From Helicobacter sp. MIT 00-7814 (GTDB lineage: Bacteria; Campylobacterota; Campylobacteria; Campylobacterales; Helicobacteraceae), in NCBI RefSeq assembly GCF_003364115.1, contig NZ_NXLL01000001.1, positions 62,001 through 126,000 on the forward strand: DNA of 64,000 bases, in the 5' to 3' direction. Each line of letters starts with the position of its first letter. The first letter of the stretch is position 1. Below the pieces are notes generated by a model, which did not search any database, was not told where the DNA came from, and saw only the letters and a list, made by a program, of their open reading frames with translations. This document shows, piece after piece, positions 52,532-63,292 of this stretch. Both the position numbers and the translations under genes were made by a program.

Positions 52532-53995
52532 TTAAGCTGCCATTGGTGTAGCATTAGCAGGCTCTTTATCGAGGATTCTCCCTGAAGAGATAGTCATTAG
52601 AATGTTATAAATAAACAATATAAATCCTACCAAATAGAGCAATCCACCAATACCGCGAATGATATAGAATGGAATAATGTCTTTTACTGTGTCGATAAAC
52701 ACATAAATAAGACTACCATACTCATCTACTGCGCGCCACATCATACCTTGTGTGATACCTGCAATCCACATACTTGAGAAGTAAAGGATAATGCCTATAG
52801 TCATCACCCAGAATTGCGCGTCTATAATCTTTTTAGAGTAAATCTCTCGCTTAAAGATTCTAGGCACCATGTGATACACTGCCACGATAATCATAAAGCC
52901 AACCCAGCCAAGTGCCGCATCATGCACATGCCCGATAATCCAATCTGTAAAGTGCGCAAGGGCATTTACTGAACGAATTGATTGAATCGGTCCTTCAAGC
53001 GTTGTAAGCATATAGAATGTCGAAGCAAGGATTAAGAACTTGATCATCGGAGATTCTTTAATCTGATTCCACTCGCCGCGCATTGTTAAAAGCATGTTAA
53101 TCGCTGTTCCCCAAGAAGGCAAAATAAGTATCACAGAGAATACTGAACCCAAAGTCTGAATCCAATCTGGCGTAGTCGAATAAATAAGGTGATGCCCGCC
53201 AGCCCAAATATACACAAACATCAATCCCCAGAATGAGAAAAGTGTAAGTTTATATGAGAAGATTCTTTGTCCAGATTCTTTTGGAAGGAAATAATAAATA
53301 AGCCCGATAATACCGGAAGTAAATACAAATGCCACAGCATTATGTCCCCACCACCATTGCACCATCGCGTCATTTGTCCCACCATAAAATGAGATAGAAT
53401 GCCAAATACTACCAACACCTGCTACAAGCCCTGTTGGGACTGAAAGGTTATTGAAAATATAAAGTGTTGCGATACCTACAAATGTCGCGATGAAATACCA
53501 AAGCGAAATGTAAATAACTTTCTCTCTTCTCACACCCATACTTCCAAACAAGCTCACACCCCAAAGCACCCACACAAGCACCACAACAATATCAAGAGGC
53601 CAAATAAGCTCTGAATATTCTTTGCTTTGAGTAAGTCCGCCAAAAAGCGTGATAACAGCTAGTACCATAAGCACCATATAAAGCCAAAAATGCGCCAAGC
53701 CAACAGCTTTCAAAAACGGATGCTCGTGGTAAGTGATCTTAAGCACTCTTTGTCCTAAATAATACCAAGACGCCCAAATACCGCTTAGTGTGAATCCATA
53801 GATAATCCCATTTGTGTGCAATGGTCGCATCCGCCCAAAAGTCCCATATTCTGAAGCTAAGTGATTAAGCTCAGGGATTGCTAGCTGAAAGGCTGCTACA
53901 ACGCCTATCAACAACCCGACAAATCCAAATAGCAACACAGAAAAGACAAACAACTTTGCTATCGAGTAGTCATACTCCAAAGTATTACTCTGCAT
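52532..53995 (-). CDS. ccoN: Cbb3-type cytochrome c oxidase subunit I (catalytic)
   Basis: Heme-copper oxygen reductase with high oxygen affinity, needed for microaerobic respiration. The 487 residues have about 12 membrane helices; conserved histidines occur in LHTNGIIYG (low-spin heme), WWWGHNAVAF (copper B/heme site), AGGHHLIYSTTP and HWIIGHVHDAALGW. ATG 53995 has AAGGAG 5 bases upstream; a possible -10 (TAGAAT) lies at 54031-54036 on this strand. It heads the ccoNOQP operon and its accessory genes. Confidence 0.97.
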   Translation of the reverse strand: MQSNTLEYDYSIAKLFVFSVLLFGFVGLLIGVVAAFQLAIPELNHLASEYGTFGRMRPLHTNGIIYGFTLSGIWASWYYLGQRVLKITYHEHPFLKAVGLAHFWLYMVLMVLAVITLFGGLTQSKEYSELIWPLDIVVVLVWVLWGVSLFGSMGVRREKVIYISLWYFIATFVGIATLYIFNNLSVPTGLVAGVGSIWHSISFYGGTNDAMVQWWWGHNAVAFVFTSGIIGLIYYFLPKESGQRIFSYKLTLFSFWGLMFVYIWAGGHHLIYSTTPDWIQTLGSVFSVILILPSWGTAINMLLTMRGEWNQIKESPMIKFLILASTFYMLTTLEGPIQSIRSVNALAHFTDWIIGHVHDAALGWVGFMIIVAVYHMVPRIFKREIYSKKIIDAQFWVMTIGIILYFSSMWIAGITQGMMWRAVDEYGSLIYVFIDTVKDIIPFYIIRGIGGLLYLVGFILFIYNILMTISSGRILDKEPANATPMAA

Positions 53996-54001
53996 ACCCA
54001 C

Positions 54002-54306
54002 TCCTTATTCTTGATGTTAGAGAAACTTACATTCTAATACTTCCTAAATTAAAGCTTTATTAATATGCAAATATAGATTAAATACTCTAAGAAATTTCAA
54101 GAAGATATTACTTTTTTACTCAAAATGAGAAGTGAAAGCCCAAGATTCCCTTTAGAATTCTTAAATGAATATAAAATTTTGTAGTTTTTGAGGAAGAAAA
54201 TAGAGAATCTCACAACGCTTTTGCCAAAGTTTTTAGAATCTGCTTTAAAAAGATGATTAAACTTATCCCAAAAGCTCAAACATATTGCGATATTTTTAAC
54301 TTCTCC
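54002..54306. other. Gene-free spacer between moaA and ccoN
   Basis: These 305 bases contain the ccoN ribosome site and a possible TAGAAT -10 element. Otherwise the sequence is AT-rich, with several AGAATCT-type heptamers. A 60-codon minus-strand frame crosses it but has no ribosome site or recognisable protein features. Confidence 0.4.
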
Positions 54307-55293
54307 TTAGCCTCCGGTGTGATAAAACGCACGCGAGGAAATTTGCGCGCCAGATTCTGCGCTCCATTGATTTTTTTCAGGTTTATTTATTACAGCAAGC
54401 TTGAGAAGCTCCTCCATACGCGCTTTATCACCATTTACAATAGCTTCGCTCACATCAACAGAATCTTGATAAAACAAGCAAGGGCACAGCACACCTTCAC
54501 TTGTAAGGCGGATTCTATTGCAACTTTCACAAAAATCATCTTCATGCGGCGCGATAATCCCAAACGCATAAGGCTTGCGCCCAGCGCTCTTAGGCTCATC
54601 AATTTCCCAAATCTTTGCCGGTCCAAAATTTTCTTTTTGCAAAGGCTTCAGCGCATAACGCGTGGAAATGATGGAAAGAATCTCCTCGCTACTAAGCGAG
54701 CTTACATCATCTTTGGCGTGGATATTCTCCATAAATTCTATATAGCGCAGCATGATTCCGCGCGCCTTAGCAAATTCGAGCATATCTAAAATCTCATCTT
54801 GTGTGTAGCGCAGTGCCACCATATTGAGCTTAACTTTGAGCCCGGCTTTTTGGGCAGATTCTATCCCGCGCAGGATTTGAGGCAGAGCGTCTTTTTTAGA
54901 AATCACCCTTATACGCTCATTTTTTAGAGAATCTAGCGAAATATTAATGCGCTTTAGCCCCGCGTCTTTGAGCTTTTGGGCGAATTTTTCAAGCAAAAAA
55001 GCATTGCTTGTAAGCGCGATTTCTGTGTCTTTATTATGCGCATAGATTCCAGCAATAAACTCCGCAATATCTGGGCGCAAAAGTGGCTCGCCACCGGTTA
55101 AGCGGATTTTTTTAATACCATTATCAAGTGCGATTTTGACAAATTCCAGCAGTTTTGAAAGCTCCAAAGCCTTCGTATCAAAAAAATCTTCCGGCGTGTC
55201 CGGCATACAATACGCACAGCGGAAGTTGCATTGCTGTGTGAGCGAGATACGCAAGTAATCAATCTTGCGCCCAAATGAATCTATAAGCATCAT
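54307..55293 (-). CDS. moaA: GTP 3',8-cyclase (molybdenum cofactor synthesis)
   Basis: Radical-SAM enzyme for the first step of molybdopterin synthesis, needed for NapA. The 328 residues have the N-terminal cluster motif CNFRCAYCMP near 22-31, RLTGGEPLLRPD, the second cluster CESCNRIRLTSEGVLCPCLF near the C-terminus, and the final GG dipeptide that enters the active site. A second ATG one codon later is equally possible as the start. Confidence 0.96.
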   Translation of the reverse strand: MMLIDSFGRKIDYLRISLTQQCNFRCAYCMPDTPEDFFDTKALELSKLLEFVKIALDNGIKKIRLTGGEPLLRPDIAEFIAGIYAHNKDTEIALTSNAFLLEKFAQKLKDAGLKRINISLDSLKNERIRVISKKDALPQILRGIESAQKAGLKVKLNMVALRYTQDEILDMLEFAKARGIMLRYIEFMENIHAKDDVSSLSSEEILSIISTRYALKPLQKENFGPAKIWEIDEPKSAGRKPYAFGIIAPHEDDFCESCNRIRLTSEGVLCPCLFYQDSVDVSEAIVNGDKARMEELLKLAVINKPEKNQWSAESGAQISSRAFYHTGG

Positions 55294-55422
55294 CTAACCT
55301 ATTTTTGAAGTAGGCGCAATCATACCTCAAAAAATATAATGCTTTTTAAAATATAAACACCGCGCGACAAAGTTTATATAATTTATGAAGTTTGTAAGGG
55401 ATTACGCGCGATTGATAAAAGC

Positions 55423-56769
55423 CTATTTTTTGCCCTCATCAACGATACTAAAGCTCAAATCCAAAATTTCACTATGGGCTTTGATAAATTCATTTATCTC
55501 TTCAAGGCTTAAATCCGTGATTTTTGCGATATCTTGCTTGTGGCTATCAAGTGGCATGGAACGCAAATAGTTTGCAAACTTTGTATTCAAGCGCTGTGAA
55601 AGTGTCTCCTCGCCCAAAGGCTCACTGCCGAGCAAAAATGCCTTTGCGGAATCTAGCTCCTCTTGCGTGATTCCATTTTTGATAAATTCTGCCATAACCT
55701 CTTTTAGCACGCTTATAGCCTCATCTTTGGAATCTAGTCCTGTTTGCAATGCGCCAGAGCCGAAATTCACCAAATCACTTCCGCCATTAATACTAAAATA
55801 CACAGAATACGCAAGCCCGCGCTTGACGCGCACTTCCTCCATAAGGCGCGAGCCAAAGCCAGAACCACCCAAAACAAAGCTCATCACTTTTGTTTTGTAA
55901 TTTTCCTCTATCGATGCGTTAAAAGGCGAGGCAAAGTAGATAAACGCCTGCTCTGTTGGCTTTGTTTCGGTTATAGAAGTAAGCGTTGCACGCGGGGAAA
56001 TATGAGGCTTTTTCACACTTTCACCCTTTGGCAAAAAGCCTAAACTCTCCTTCAAGCTCTTTTTTAGAGAATCTAGCTCCATATCGCCCCCAGCGACGAT
56101 GACAAGGCGAGAAAGCACGAGATTTTTTTGCAAATAATCTTTAATATCTTGCAAATTTATAGATTCTATACTTTGCAAATCACCATTAGCAGGGAAAGCC
56201 ATCGGTGTGCCTTCAAAGAAAATAGCGCGCAGATTTTTCTTTGCAATGTAATCAAAGTCATTTTCCTTGGCTAAAAGCGAGGCTTTGGTGAGCATTTTTA
56301 CTTTTTGCAAAGCGCCTTCGCTTACATTTGGATCTTTTAAAAGCTCAAGCAAACAGACTTGCGCAAAATCTTGATACTCTTTCAAAAACTCCAAACTAAA
56401 GCTAAGCGTTTGCGTGCTTGCGCTTATACTTAAATCAATTGCCTTGCTTTCAAGCTTTTTGGCAAACTCCACACTTCCTAGATTCTGTGTGCCTTCATCT
56501 AATAAAAGCGCGCTTAGCTCCGCAAGCCCGGCTTTTGAAGGCGCATTTAGATTCTCCACATTATCATACAAGCTCCCGCCACCATTGAAAACAAGCTGGA
56601 TAAAGCCCCGCGGTAAAAGTGTGCTTTTTTCAAAAATAATGGGCACGCGCACATCGTTGATTTCCACATATTCCACACTTTGATCGTCTTTTTGCTGACT
56701 TACCATCAAATACACACCCCCTATAAGTATCATAATCGCAATAATACCACTTAGGATTCTTGCTTTCAT
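55423..56769 (-). CDS. M16-type peptidase homologue lacking the zinc motif
   Basis: A 448-residue protein with an N-terminal membrane anchor (ILSGIIAIMILIGGVYLMV) and two M16 domains: FNGGGSLYDN...GLAELSALLLDEG near 55-90 and, in the second, GSRLMEEVRVKRGLAYSVYFS. The expected HxxEH zinc motif is replaced (around AGLAELSAL), so it is probably catalytically inactive, as are B-type partners of heterodimeric M16 proteases. It follows bamA-mqnC, matching the order HP0655-0657 of H. pylori. Confidence 0.88.
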   Translation of the reverse strand: MKARILSGIIAIMILIGGVYLMVSQQKDDQSVEYVEINDVRVPIIFEKSTLLPRGFIQLVFNGGGSLYDNVENLNAPSKAGLAELSALLLDEGTQNLGSVEFAKKLESKAIDLSISASTQTLSFSLEFLKEYQDFAQVCLLELLKDPNVSEGALQKVKMLTKASLLAKENDFDYIAKKNLRAIFFEGTPMAFPANGDLQSIESINLQDIKDYLQKNLVLSRLVIVAGGDMELDSLKKSLKESLGFLPKGESVKKPHISPRATLTSITETKPTEQAFIYFASPFNASIEENYKTKVMSFVLGGSGFGSRLMEEVRVKRGLAYSVYFSINGGSDLVNFGSGALQTGLDSKDEAISVLKEVMAEFIKNGITQEELDSAKAFLLGSEPLGEETLSQRLNTKFANYLRSMPLDSHKQDIAKITDLSLEEINEFIKAHSEILDLSFSIVDEGKK

Positions 56770-56799
56770 CACGCGCTCCTTAACAATGTTTTCAAAATT

Positions 56800-57876
56800 T
56801 TAATAGCGCTCTAAAATTTCATACGCCGTATTGCGCTTTGCAGCGTTGTAGCCTAAATCTTTGATAAGGCTTATCATCTCTTGCTCATTCATCGAGTGGC
56901 TCACACCTGCAGAAGAGACGACATTTTCTTCCATCATCGTGCTTCCTAAGTCATTTGCGCCAAAAAGCAAGGCAAGCTGTCCGATATATGAGCCTTGCGT
57001 CACCCACGAGCTTTGGATATTTGTAAAATTATCAAGGTAGATTCTACTGCAAGCCAAAAGGCGCAAATAGCGGTTTGAGCTAGCACGCTGGATATGAGGG
57101 AATTCAACTTTTAGCGGGGTATTATCCGGCTGGAAACTCCACAAGATAAACGCGCGGAATCCATGATATTTATCCTGCAGCTCCCTTATGCACTCCCAAT
57201 GCGCCACGATATCTTCGTCCTTTTCTACTGAACCAAACATCATCGTCGCCGTGCCTTTCATACCGATTTTATGCGCGCTTTCATGCACTTCAAGCCATTC
57301 TCTTGTATCAAGCTTTTTTGGCGCGATAATATCTCTCACGCTATCGCTTAAAATCTCCGCGCCCGCGCCCGGAATCGAGCTAAGTCCGGCTTTTTGCAAA
57401 CGCAATAAAACTTCAGAAATCGGAATCTTTGAAACCTTTGCGATATAATTAATCTCAATCGCGGAAAAGCCATGTATGGTGATTTGCGGGTATTTTGTGT
57501 GGATATGACTTACAAGCTCTTCATACCATTCGATTTTGAGCTTTGGATGCACGCCCCCTTGAAAGAGAATCTGCGTCCCGCCAATTTCTAGCAATTCATC
57601 GATTTTTTGATCAATCTCTGCAAAGCTTAGCACATACACGCCCTCTTCGCCAAGCCTTCGTTTAAATGCACAAAACTTGCAATCTACCCAGCATGCGTTG
57701 GTGTAGTTAATGTTTCTATCAATGACAAAGGTGATGGTTTTGCTCGGGTGGAGCATATCGCGGATTCCCCGCGCGCGCAAGCCAAGCTCTTTGAGCGAGG
57801 CATTTTTCATCAAATACAAAATCTCATCATTGCTAACGCGATTAGGTTTTAGCGTTTGTGTAGGTGTGTTGCTCAT
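56800..57876 (-). CDS. mqnC: Cyclic dehypoxanthinyl futalosine synthase (menaquinone synthesis)
   Basis: Radical-SAM enzyme of the futalosine pathway to menaquinone, the sole quinone of Helicobacter. The 358 residues have the cluster motif CWVDCKFCAFKR near residues 63-74, FQGGVHPKL, IHGFSAIEI, SIPGAGAEI and SSWVTQG. The motif set distinguishes it from MqnE only moderately; length and the position between bamA and the M16 homologue support MqnC. Confidence 0.92.
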   Translation of the reverse strand: MSNTPTQTLKPNRVSNDEILYLMKNASLKELGLRARGIRDMLHPSKTITFVIDRNINYTNACWVDCKFCAFKRRLGEEGVYVLSFAEIDQKIDELLEIGGTQILFQGGVHPKLKIEWYEELVSHIHTKYPQITIHGFSAIEINYIAKVSKIPISEVLLRLQKAGLSSIPGAGAEILSDSVRDIIAPKKLDTREWLEVHESAHKIGMKGTATMMFGSVEKDEDIVAHWECIRELQDKYHGFRAFILWSFQPDNTPLKVEFPHIQRASSNRYLRLLACSRIYLDNFTNIQSSWVTQGSYIGQLALLFGANDLGSTMMEENVVSSAGVSHSMNEQEMISLIKDLGYNAAKRNTAYEILERY

Positions 57877-57916
57877 TAGATTTGCCCTCTTTGTTTAATC
57901 TTAGAATCTCGTCCCC

Positions 57917-60211
57917 CTAGAATCTCGTCCCCATAGTGAATTCAAATTTTGAAGTATAGTCATTTGGCTTTGGATTAATCGCTTGTGGGAATACAAGCAC
58001 GATAGGACCAATGGGGCTAACCCACTCAATCGCCACGCCCCACGACGCGCGCTGCGTCTCTGTGAGGGAATTAATACCTATCATACCATAATCTGCAAAA
58101 AGCGCGATACGCATTTGCGCCTTTTCAAGCAAACCATAGCTTAGTTCCACAGAGTTTGTCAGCATATAGTTACCACCCACGCGGATTCCATTAGGCGCGG
58201 CGTCGTGGTAGTAGCGCGGTGTGAGCGAGCTTATTTGATAGCCCCTCACGCTTGTGATACCCCCCATGTAAAATTTACTTGTAATCGGTGCATAGCCTTG
58301 ATCAAATATCGCGCCCCCTTGCGTTTTATAGCGCGCGATTAAGTCTAGTCCGATGAGGCTTTTTAAATGTTTGTAAGCAGCAAATTTTCCATAAATTTTG
58401 GTGTATTTCTCACTCCCGCCAAGCCCGGCGTATTCGATATAAACAGAGGCGATGATACCATTTTTAGGGAAGTAGTAGTCATCAGTATTGTCAAAGCTAA
58501 TGCTCGGGCTAATCGCGCTTTTTATCGGACCATCTAAAGGCGTGACGCCGTTTTTGTAAGTTTGGGCGAAGTAAGCTTCATAGGCGGTTTGGATTGTAGA
58601 ATCATAGAAGTTTAGAATCTGCGTGGTTGAAAGCGTGTAGCCTAAAGAGATTCTAAAAGTATCACTTAGCAAGCGCCCAAAGGTAAGGCTCACGCCATTT
58701 GTGCGCTCGCGATAGTCCCAGTTGTAGTAAGTAGAGACAAATGCGCTCACAGATTCACTATATTCAGAATCAAAAATGCGCGGGTTTGAAAGGGTGAAGT
58801 TAAAAAGCTGGCGTCGATAAGACCAATCCACATACAACTGCCCGCTATGCCCTGTCCCAAAGAGATTGCGCTCCCTAATAGAGGCATTCACCATAAATCT
58901 ATCATAGCTCCCATAGCCAAAGCCAAACATAAGCTCGCCTGTGCGCGACTCCTCCACACTCACAAGCAAATCCATAGAATCTTCGCTCACCCTGCGCTCT
59001 TGTATCTCAACTTTCCCAAAATAGCCAAGCCTTTTTAGCGCATTTTCTGAGCGTCTTAATTGTGAGAGGCTGTATTCATCGCCCGGTGCCAAAAGTAGCT
59101 CGCGGCGGATGATTCTATCGCCTGTGCGTGTGTTTCCTGTGATGATTACATCATTAATCTTTACTTTCTGCCCCACCTGCACATAATAAATCACCTTGAC
59201 TTCAGAATTTGTAGAATCTTTATCCAAATCCGGATTCGCCCGCGCAAAGGCATAGCCCAAATCCGCAACTTCTTGCTTGATAATATCAATATCTGCACGT
59301 AAGTTTTCAATATTAAAATACTCGCCCTCTTTGATTTTAAGCTTTTTTACTAAAACTTCTTCATCCATAACCGGAATCTGCAAAAGCACCTTCACTTCTG
59401 AAACCTTATAGCGCTCGCCCTCGTTAATTTTATAATGCAGCTGCGCGGTGTAGTCGCTAAAGTTTGCCTCCAAAAACGCCGGGCTCACATTTGCATCTAA
59501 GAATCCTTTGCGCATATAGGCATCTTGGATTCTCGCGTTATCATATTCTAAGTCATTTAAGCGCAGTTTCCCATCATTGCGCCCCCACAGCCAGCCAGCA
59601 AATTGCTTTTGCCTATTTGCCGCTAGCTCCTCGACTTCGCTAATGCTAAGCTTCTCTCTGCCCTCATACTGCGCTTTTGTGATGGTGATATTTTCGCCCT
59701 GATTGACATTGAGCGTGATAGCATACGCACCATCGCCGCCCACACTTTTTAACTCCTCATTCACCACGCTTCCATAATAGCCTTGGTATTCTAAAATCGT
59801 TTTTATCACAAGTTTTGCGCGCTCTAACTTGACTTCATCAAAGCTATCGCCTTTTTTAATGCCTATTTGGCTATAAAGTGTCTCTTTTTCTTGCTCGCTT
59901 CCATAGCCTTTAATTTCGACACTTGCGACTTTTGGGCGTTGCTTGAAATGAAAAGTTAGCACGCCAGATTCAAAGCTTGCATATACATCTTCAAAATAGC
60001 CCTGCTTGAAAAACTCCTGCACCGCAGTATCCACAGCTTGGATATTAAGCTCATCACCGGGCTTAATCTTAGAAATCTCGCTTGCAAGCACATCTGAGAT
60101 AACTTGCGAGCCTTGATAACGCACCGCACTAATTTGCACCGCACCTAGAATCTGCACGCTACATTGCAAAAGCACAAATATGGGAAAAAAGATTCTGATA
60201 AAAGTTTGCAT
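57917..60211 (-). CDS. bamA: Outer-membrane protein assembly factor BamA
   Basis: Omp85 protein that folds beta-barrel proteins into the outer membrane. The 764 residues have a signal peptide (MQTFIRIFFPIFVLLQCSVQILGA), five POTRA domains over about residues 25-400 (e.g. VQISAVRYQGSQVIS, VKINDVIITGNTRTGDRIIRREL) and a C-terminal barrel with GGITSVRGYQ (the VRGF/Y loop) and the terminal EFTMGTRF. ATG 60211 gives the signal peptide; an upstream in-frame GTG adds 21 residues with no ribosome site. mqnC follows. Confidence 0.95.
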   Translation of the reverse strand: MQTFIRIFFPIFVLLQCSVQILGAVQISAVRYQGSQVISDVLASEISKIKPGDELNIQAVDTAVQEFFKQGYFEDVYASFESGVLTFHFKQRPKVASVEIKGYGSEQEKETLYSQIGIKKGDSFDEVKLERAKLVIKTILEYQGYYGSVVNEELKSVGGDGAYAITLNVNQGENITITKAQYEGREKLSISEVEELAANRQKQFAGWLWGRNDGKLRLNDLEYDNARIQDAYMRKGFLDANVSPAFLEANFSDYTAQLHYKINEGERYKVSEVKVLLQIPVMDEEVLVKKLKIKEGEYFNIENLRADIDIIKQEVADLGYAFARANPDLDKDSTNSEVKVIYYVQVGQKVKINDVIITGNTRTGDRIIRRELLLAPGDEYSLSQLRRSENALKRLGYFGKVEIQERRVSEDSMDLLVSVEESRTGELMFGFGYGSYDRFMVNASIRERNLFGTGHSGQLYVDWSYRRQLFNFTLSNPRIFDSEYSESVSAFVSTYYNWDYRERTNGVSLTFGRLLSDTFRISLGYTLSTTQILNFYDSTIQTAYEAYFAQTYKNGVTPLDGPIKSAISPSISFDNTDDYYFPKNGIIASVYIEYAGLGGSEKYTKIYGKFAAYKHLKSLIGLDLIARYKTQGGAIFDQGYAPITSKFYMGGITSVRGYQISSLTPRYYHDAAPNGIRVGGNYMLTNSVELSYGLLEKAQMRIALFADYGMIGINSLTETQRASWGVAIEWVSPIGPIVLVFPQAINPKPNDYTSKFEFTMGTRF

Positions 60212-60354
60212 ATTCCTCTTAAAATGATGTATTTTTTGGGACTTAAACGCCCTTGCAAGCGCAAGAAAATGCACTTGAATCTAAAGAGGCGCAATTATAC
60301 TTTAAATTTCTAAAGATAATTTAAAAATTGATGAAATTAAAAGTATTCTAAAGC

Positions 60355-60384
60355 TATAATGCGCCTGCAACTTCGTGCAACTTC
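60355..60384 (+). promoter_or_regulatory. gdhA promoter with a direct repeat after the -10 box
   Basis: TATAAT (60355-60360) is 46-51 bases upstream of the gdhA ATG. Just after it, TGCAACTTC occurs twice (60366-60374 and 60376-60384), in the early transcribed region, where a regulator or RNA-binding factor could act. Confidence 0.45.
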
Positions 60385-60396
60385 AATTTTATTTAA

Positions 60397-61795
<1,399 letters not shown>

Positions 61796-61856
61796 TTCCC
61801 ACCATTTCATTTTAAAATTTCAGAATCTGCTATTTTTAAACTTAACCTTACAAATC

Positions 61857-62597
61857 TTATTTTTTCTTTCCAAGTACAAAAACGCATTCATACTCAAGGT
61901 TGTTGTCGTAGCGCGTGCTGTATTCTTGCAAAAGGGCTTTTTTAAGGAAAAATCCTTTTTTTAAACCATTGACACCGCTCAAAGCAAGGTGTTTGAAAAC
62001 TTTTAACGCGCTGTTAAAATGCAAAGTTTTTGTCTGCGCGCTTAGGTGCAAAATCTCAAATTTGCTCTCCATCAACGCGCGGTATTCCTCCAAATCCAAA
62101 TATTCTAACCCCACATTGCAAAGCTCTTTTACCTGCCACAGGTTGCGCTTGCCAAAAGTGCTAAACGCAAGCAATCCCTGCGGGCGCAGAAATGTTGCAA
62201 GTTGTGCTAAAACTTTTCTTTGCTCTAGCCACTGCAAACAGGCGTTTGAAGTAATGCAAGAAAATTGCTGGGTGAGAAAATTTGCGCAATCATTCATATC
62301 AAAACGCGCAAACTCCACGCCAAAATCGCTAAATGGCGGATTCTCAAAAACTTTTTTATAGTCATTAATGTCGTTACAAAGCATTTTTTTGGGTGCGAAA
62401 TTTTCTAACAAAAGGCGCGTATATTGCCCCTGCGCGCAACCAAATTCAAAAACATTGCTAAAAATATCAGCTAAATTTTCACTTTGCAAAGGCGCAAACT
62501 CGCGCAAAAGTGCAATCAAATACCGCGCCATAAATTGCTGCACCAAAGCTTCAGAATCATAGCTCCTTGCGCGCTTTACAAACTGCGTGGCAAACAT
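61857..62597 (-). CDS. bioC: Malonyl-ACP O-methyltransferase
   Basis: Methylates malonyl-ACP to start disguised pimeloyl chain synthesis for biotin. The 246 residues have the BioC start FVKRARSYDSEALVQQFMARYL, SAM loop VFEFGCAQGQYTRLLLE near 46-62, and the FSTFGKRNLWQVKEL block. GGAGG lies 4 bases before ATG 62597. It overlaps bioG by 22 bases. Confidence 0.92.
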   Translation of the reverse strand: MFATQFVKRARSYDSEALVQQFMARYLIALLREFAPLQSENLADIFSNVFEFGCAQGQYTRLLLENFAPKKMLCNDINDYKKVFENPPFSDFGVEFARFDMNDCANFLTQQFSCITSNACLQWLEQRKVLAQLATFLRPQGLLAFSTFGKRNLWQVKELCNVGLEYLDLEEYRALMESKFEILHLSAQTKTLHFNSALKVFKHLALSGVNGLKKGFFLKKALLQEYSTRYDNNLEYECVFVLGKKK

Positions 62598-63283
62598 TGC
62601 TCCTCCCAAAGTTTTTCATCAATAAATACAAAATGTGGCGCGTTGGTATGTAAAATCACAAAATCCTTATGCGTTTGTTTATAAGATTCCCACGCGAGAT
62701 TCTGCGCTTTTGGTGGGAAGATTTTGTCATCATCACTTATAATTGCCTTGTTCCAAACAAATGCGCTTCGGCGCGGATTTTCGCCCCTTTGTGCGCAAAA
62801 TTCTTGCAAATTTTTAAGCTCATTTTTTAGAGAATCTATAGGCGCAAGCAAAGATTTTTCACGCATATTTTCATCTCTCAAATCCCCTCCAAATGCCGAG
62901 TTTAAAAACGCCTCACGCTGTAATTTCTGCTGTGTGAGCGAAAAAATTTTAGGCGAGATTCCAAAATTCTTATGCACGCCAAAAATCGTCCCATTAATGC
63001 CAAGCGCGCTTTTAACTTGCAAACTTGAAAAAAGCTCTTGCGCCACGCACACGCCCATAGACCACGCGATGAGATGGATTTGCGGGAAAGATTCTAAAAT
63101 TTTTTGCAAATTTTTGGCATTAGAAAAATCGCTGTAATCATACAGCATCGCACTAAGCGCATTTTGCGGGAGTTTTAAACTTTCAAACGCGCAAGGCAAA
63201 AAGCCAAAGCCACTTACAAAAAGTAAAAGTGGCGCGTTAGCGGGCGTGAGGTTTTCACGCGTTTTTAGGTTGATTAGCTTCAT
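62576..63283 (-). CDS. bioG: Pimeloyl-[ACP] methyl ester esterase BioG
   Basis: Releases the methyl ester that BioC installed. The 235 residues belong to the DUF452/BioG family: FVSGFGFLPCAF near 23-34, the nucleophile motif IAWSMGVCVA (S in WSMG), and a C-terminal HFVFIDEKLWEEQ with the probable histidine. It fills the BioH role. It overlaps bioC and follows bioF after 9 bases. Confidence 0.92.
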   Translation of the reverse strand: MKLINLKTRENLTPANAPLLLFVSGFGFLPCAFESLKLPQNALSAMLYDYSDFSNAKNLQKILESFPQIHLIAWSMGVCVAQELFSSLQVKSALGINGTIFGVHKNFGISPKIFSLTQQKLQREAFLNSAFGGDLRDENMREKSLLAPIDSLKNELKNLQEFCAQRGENPRRSAFVWNKAIISDDDKIFPPKAQNLAWESYKQTHKDFVILHTNAPHFVFIDEKLWEEQCLPRSL

Positions 63284-63292
63284 TTTGCCCCT

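Noticed and set aside
54097-54279. A 60-codon frame between ccoN and moaA
   Set aside because: AT-rich, no ribosome site, composition unlike neighbouring genes.
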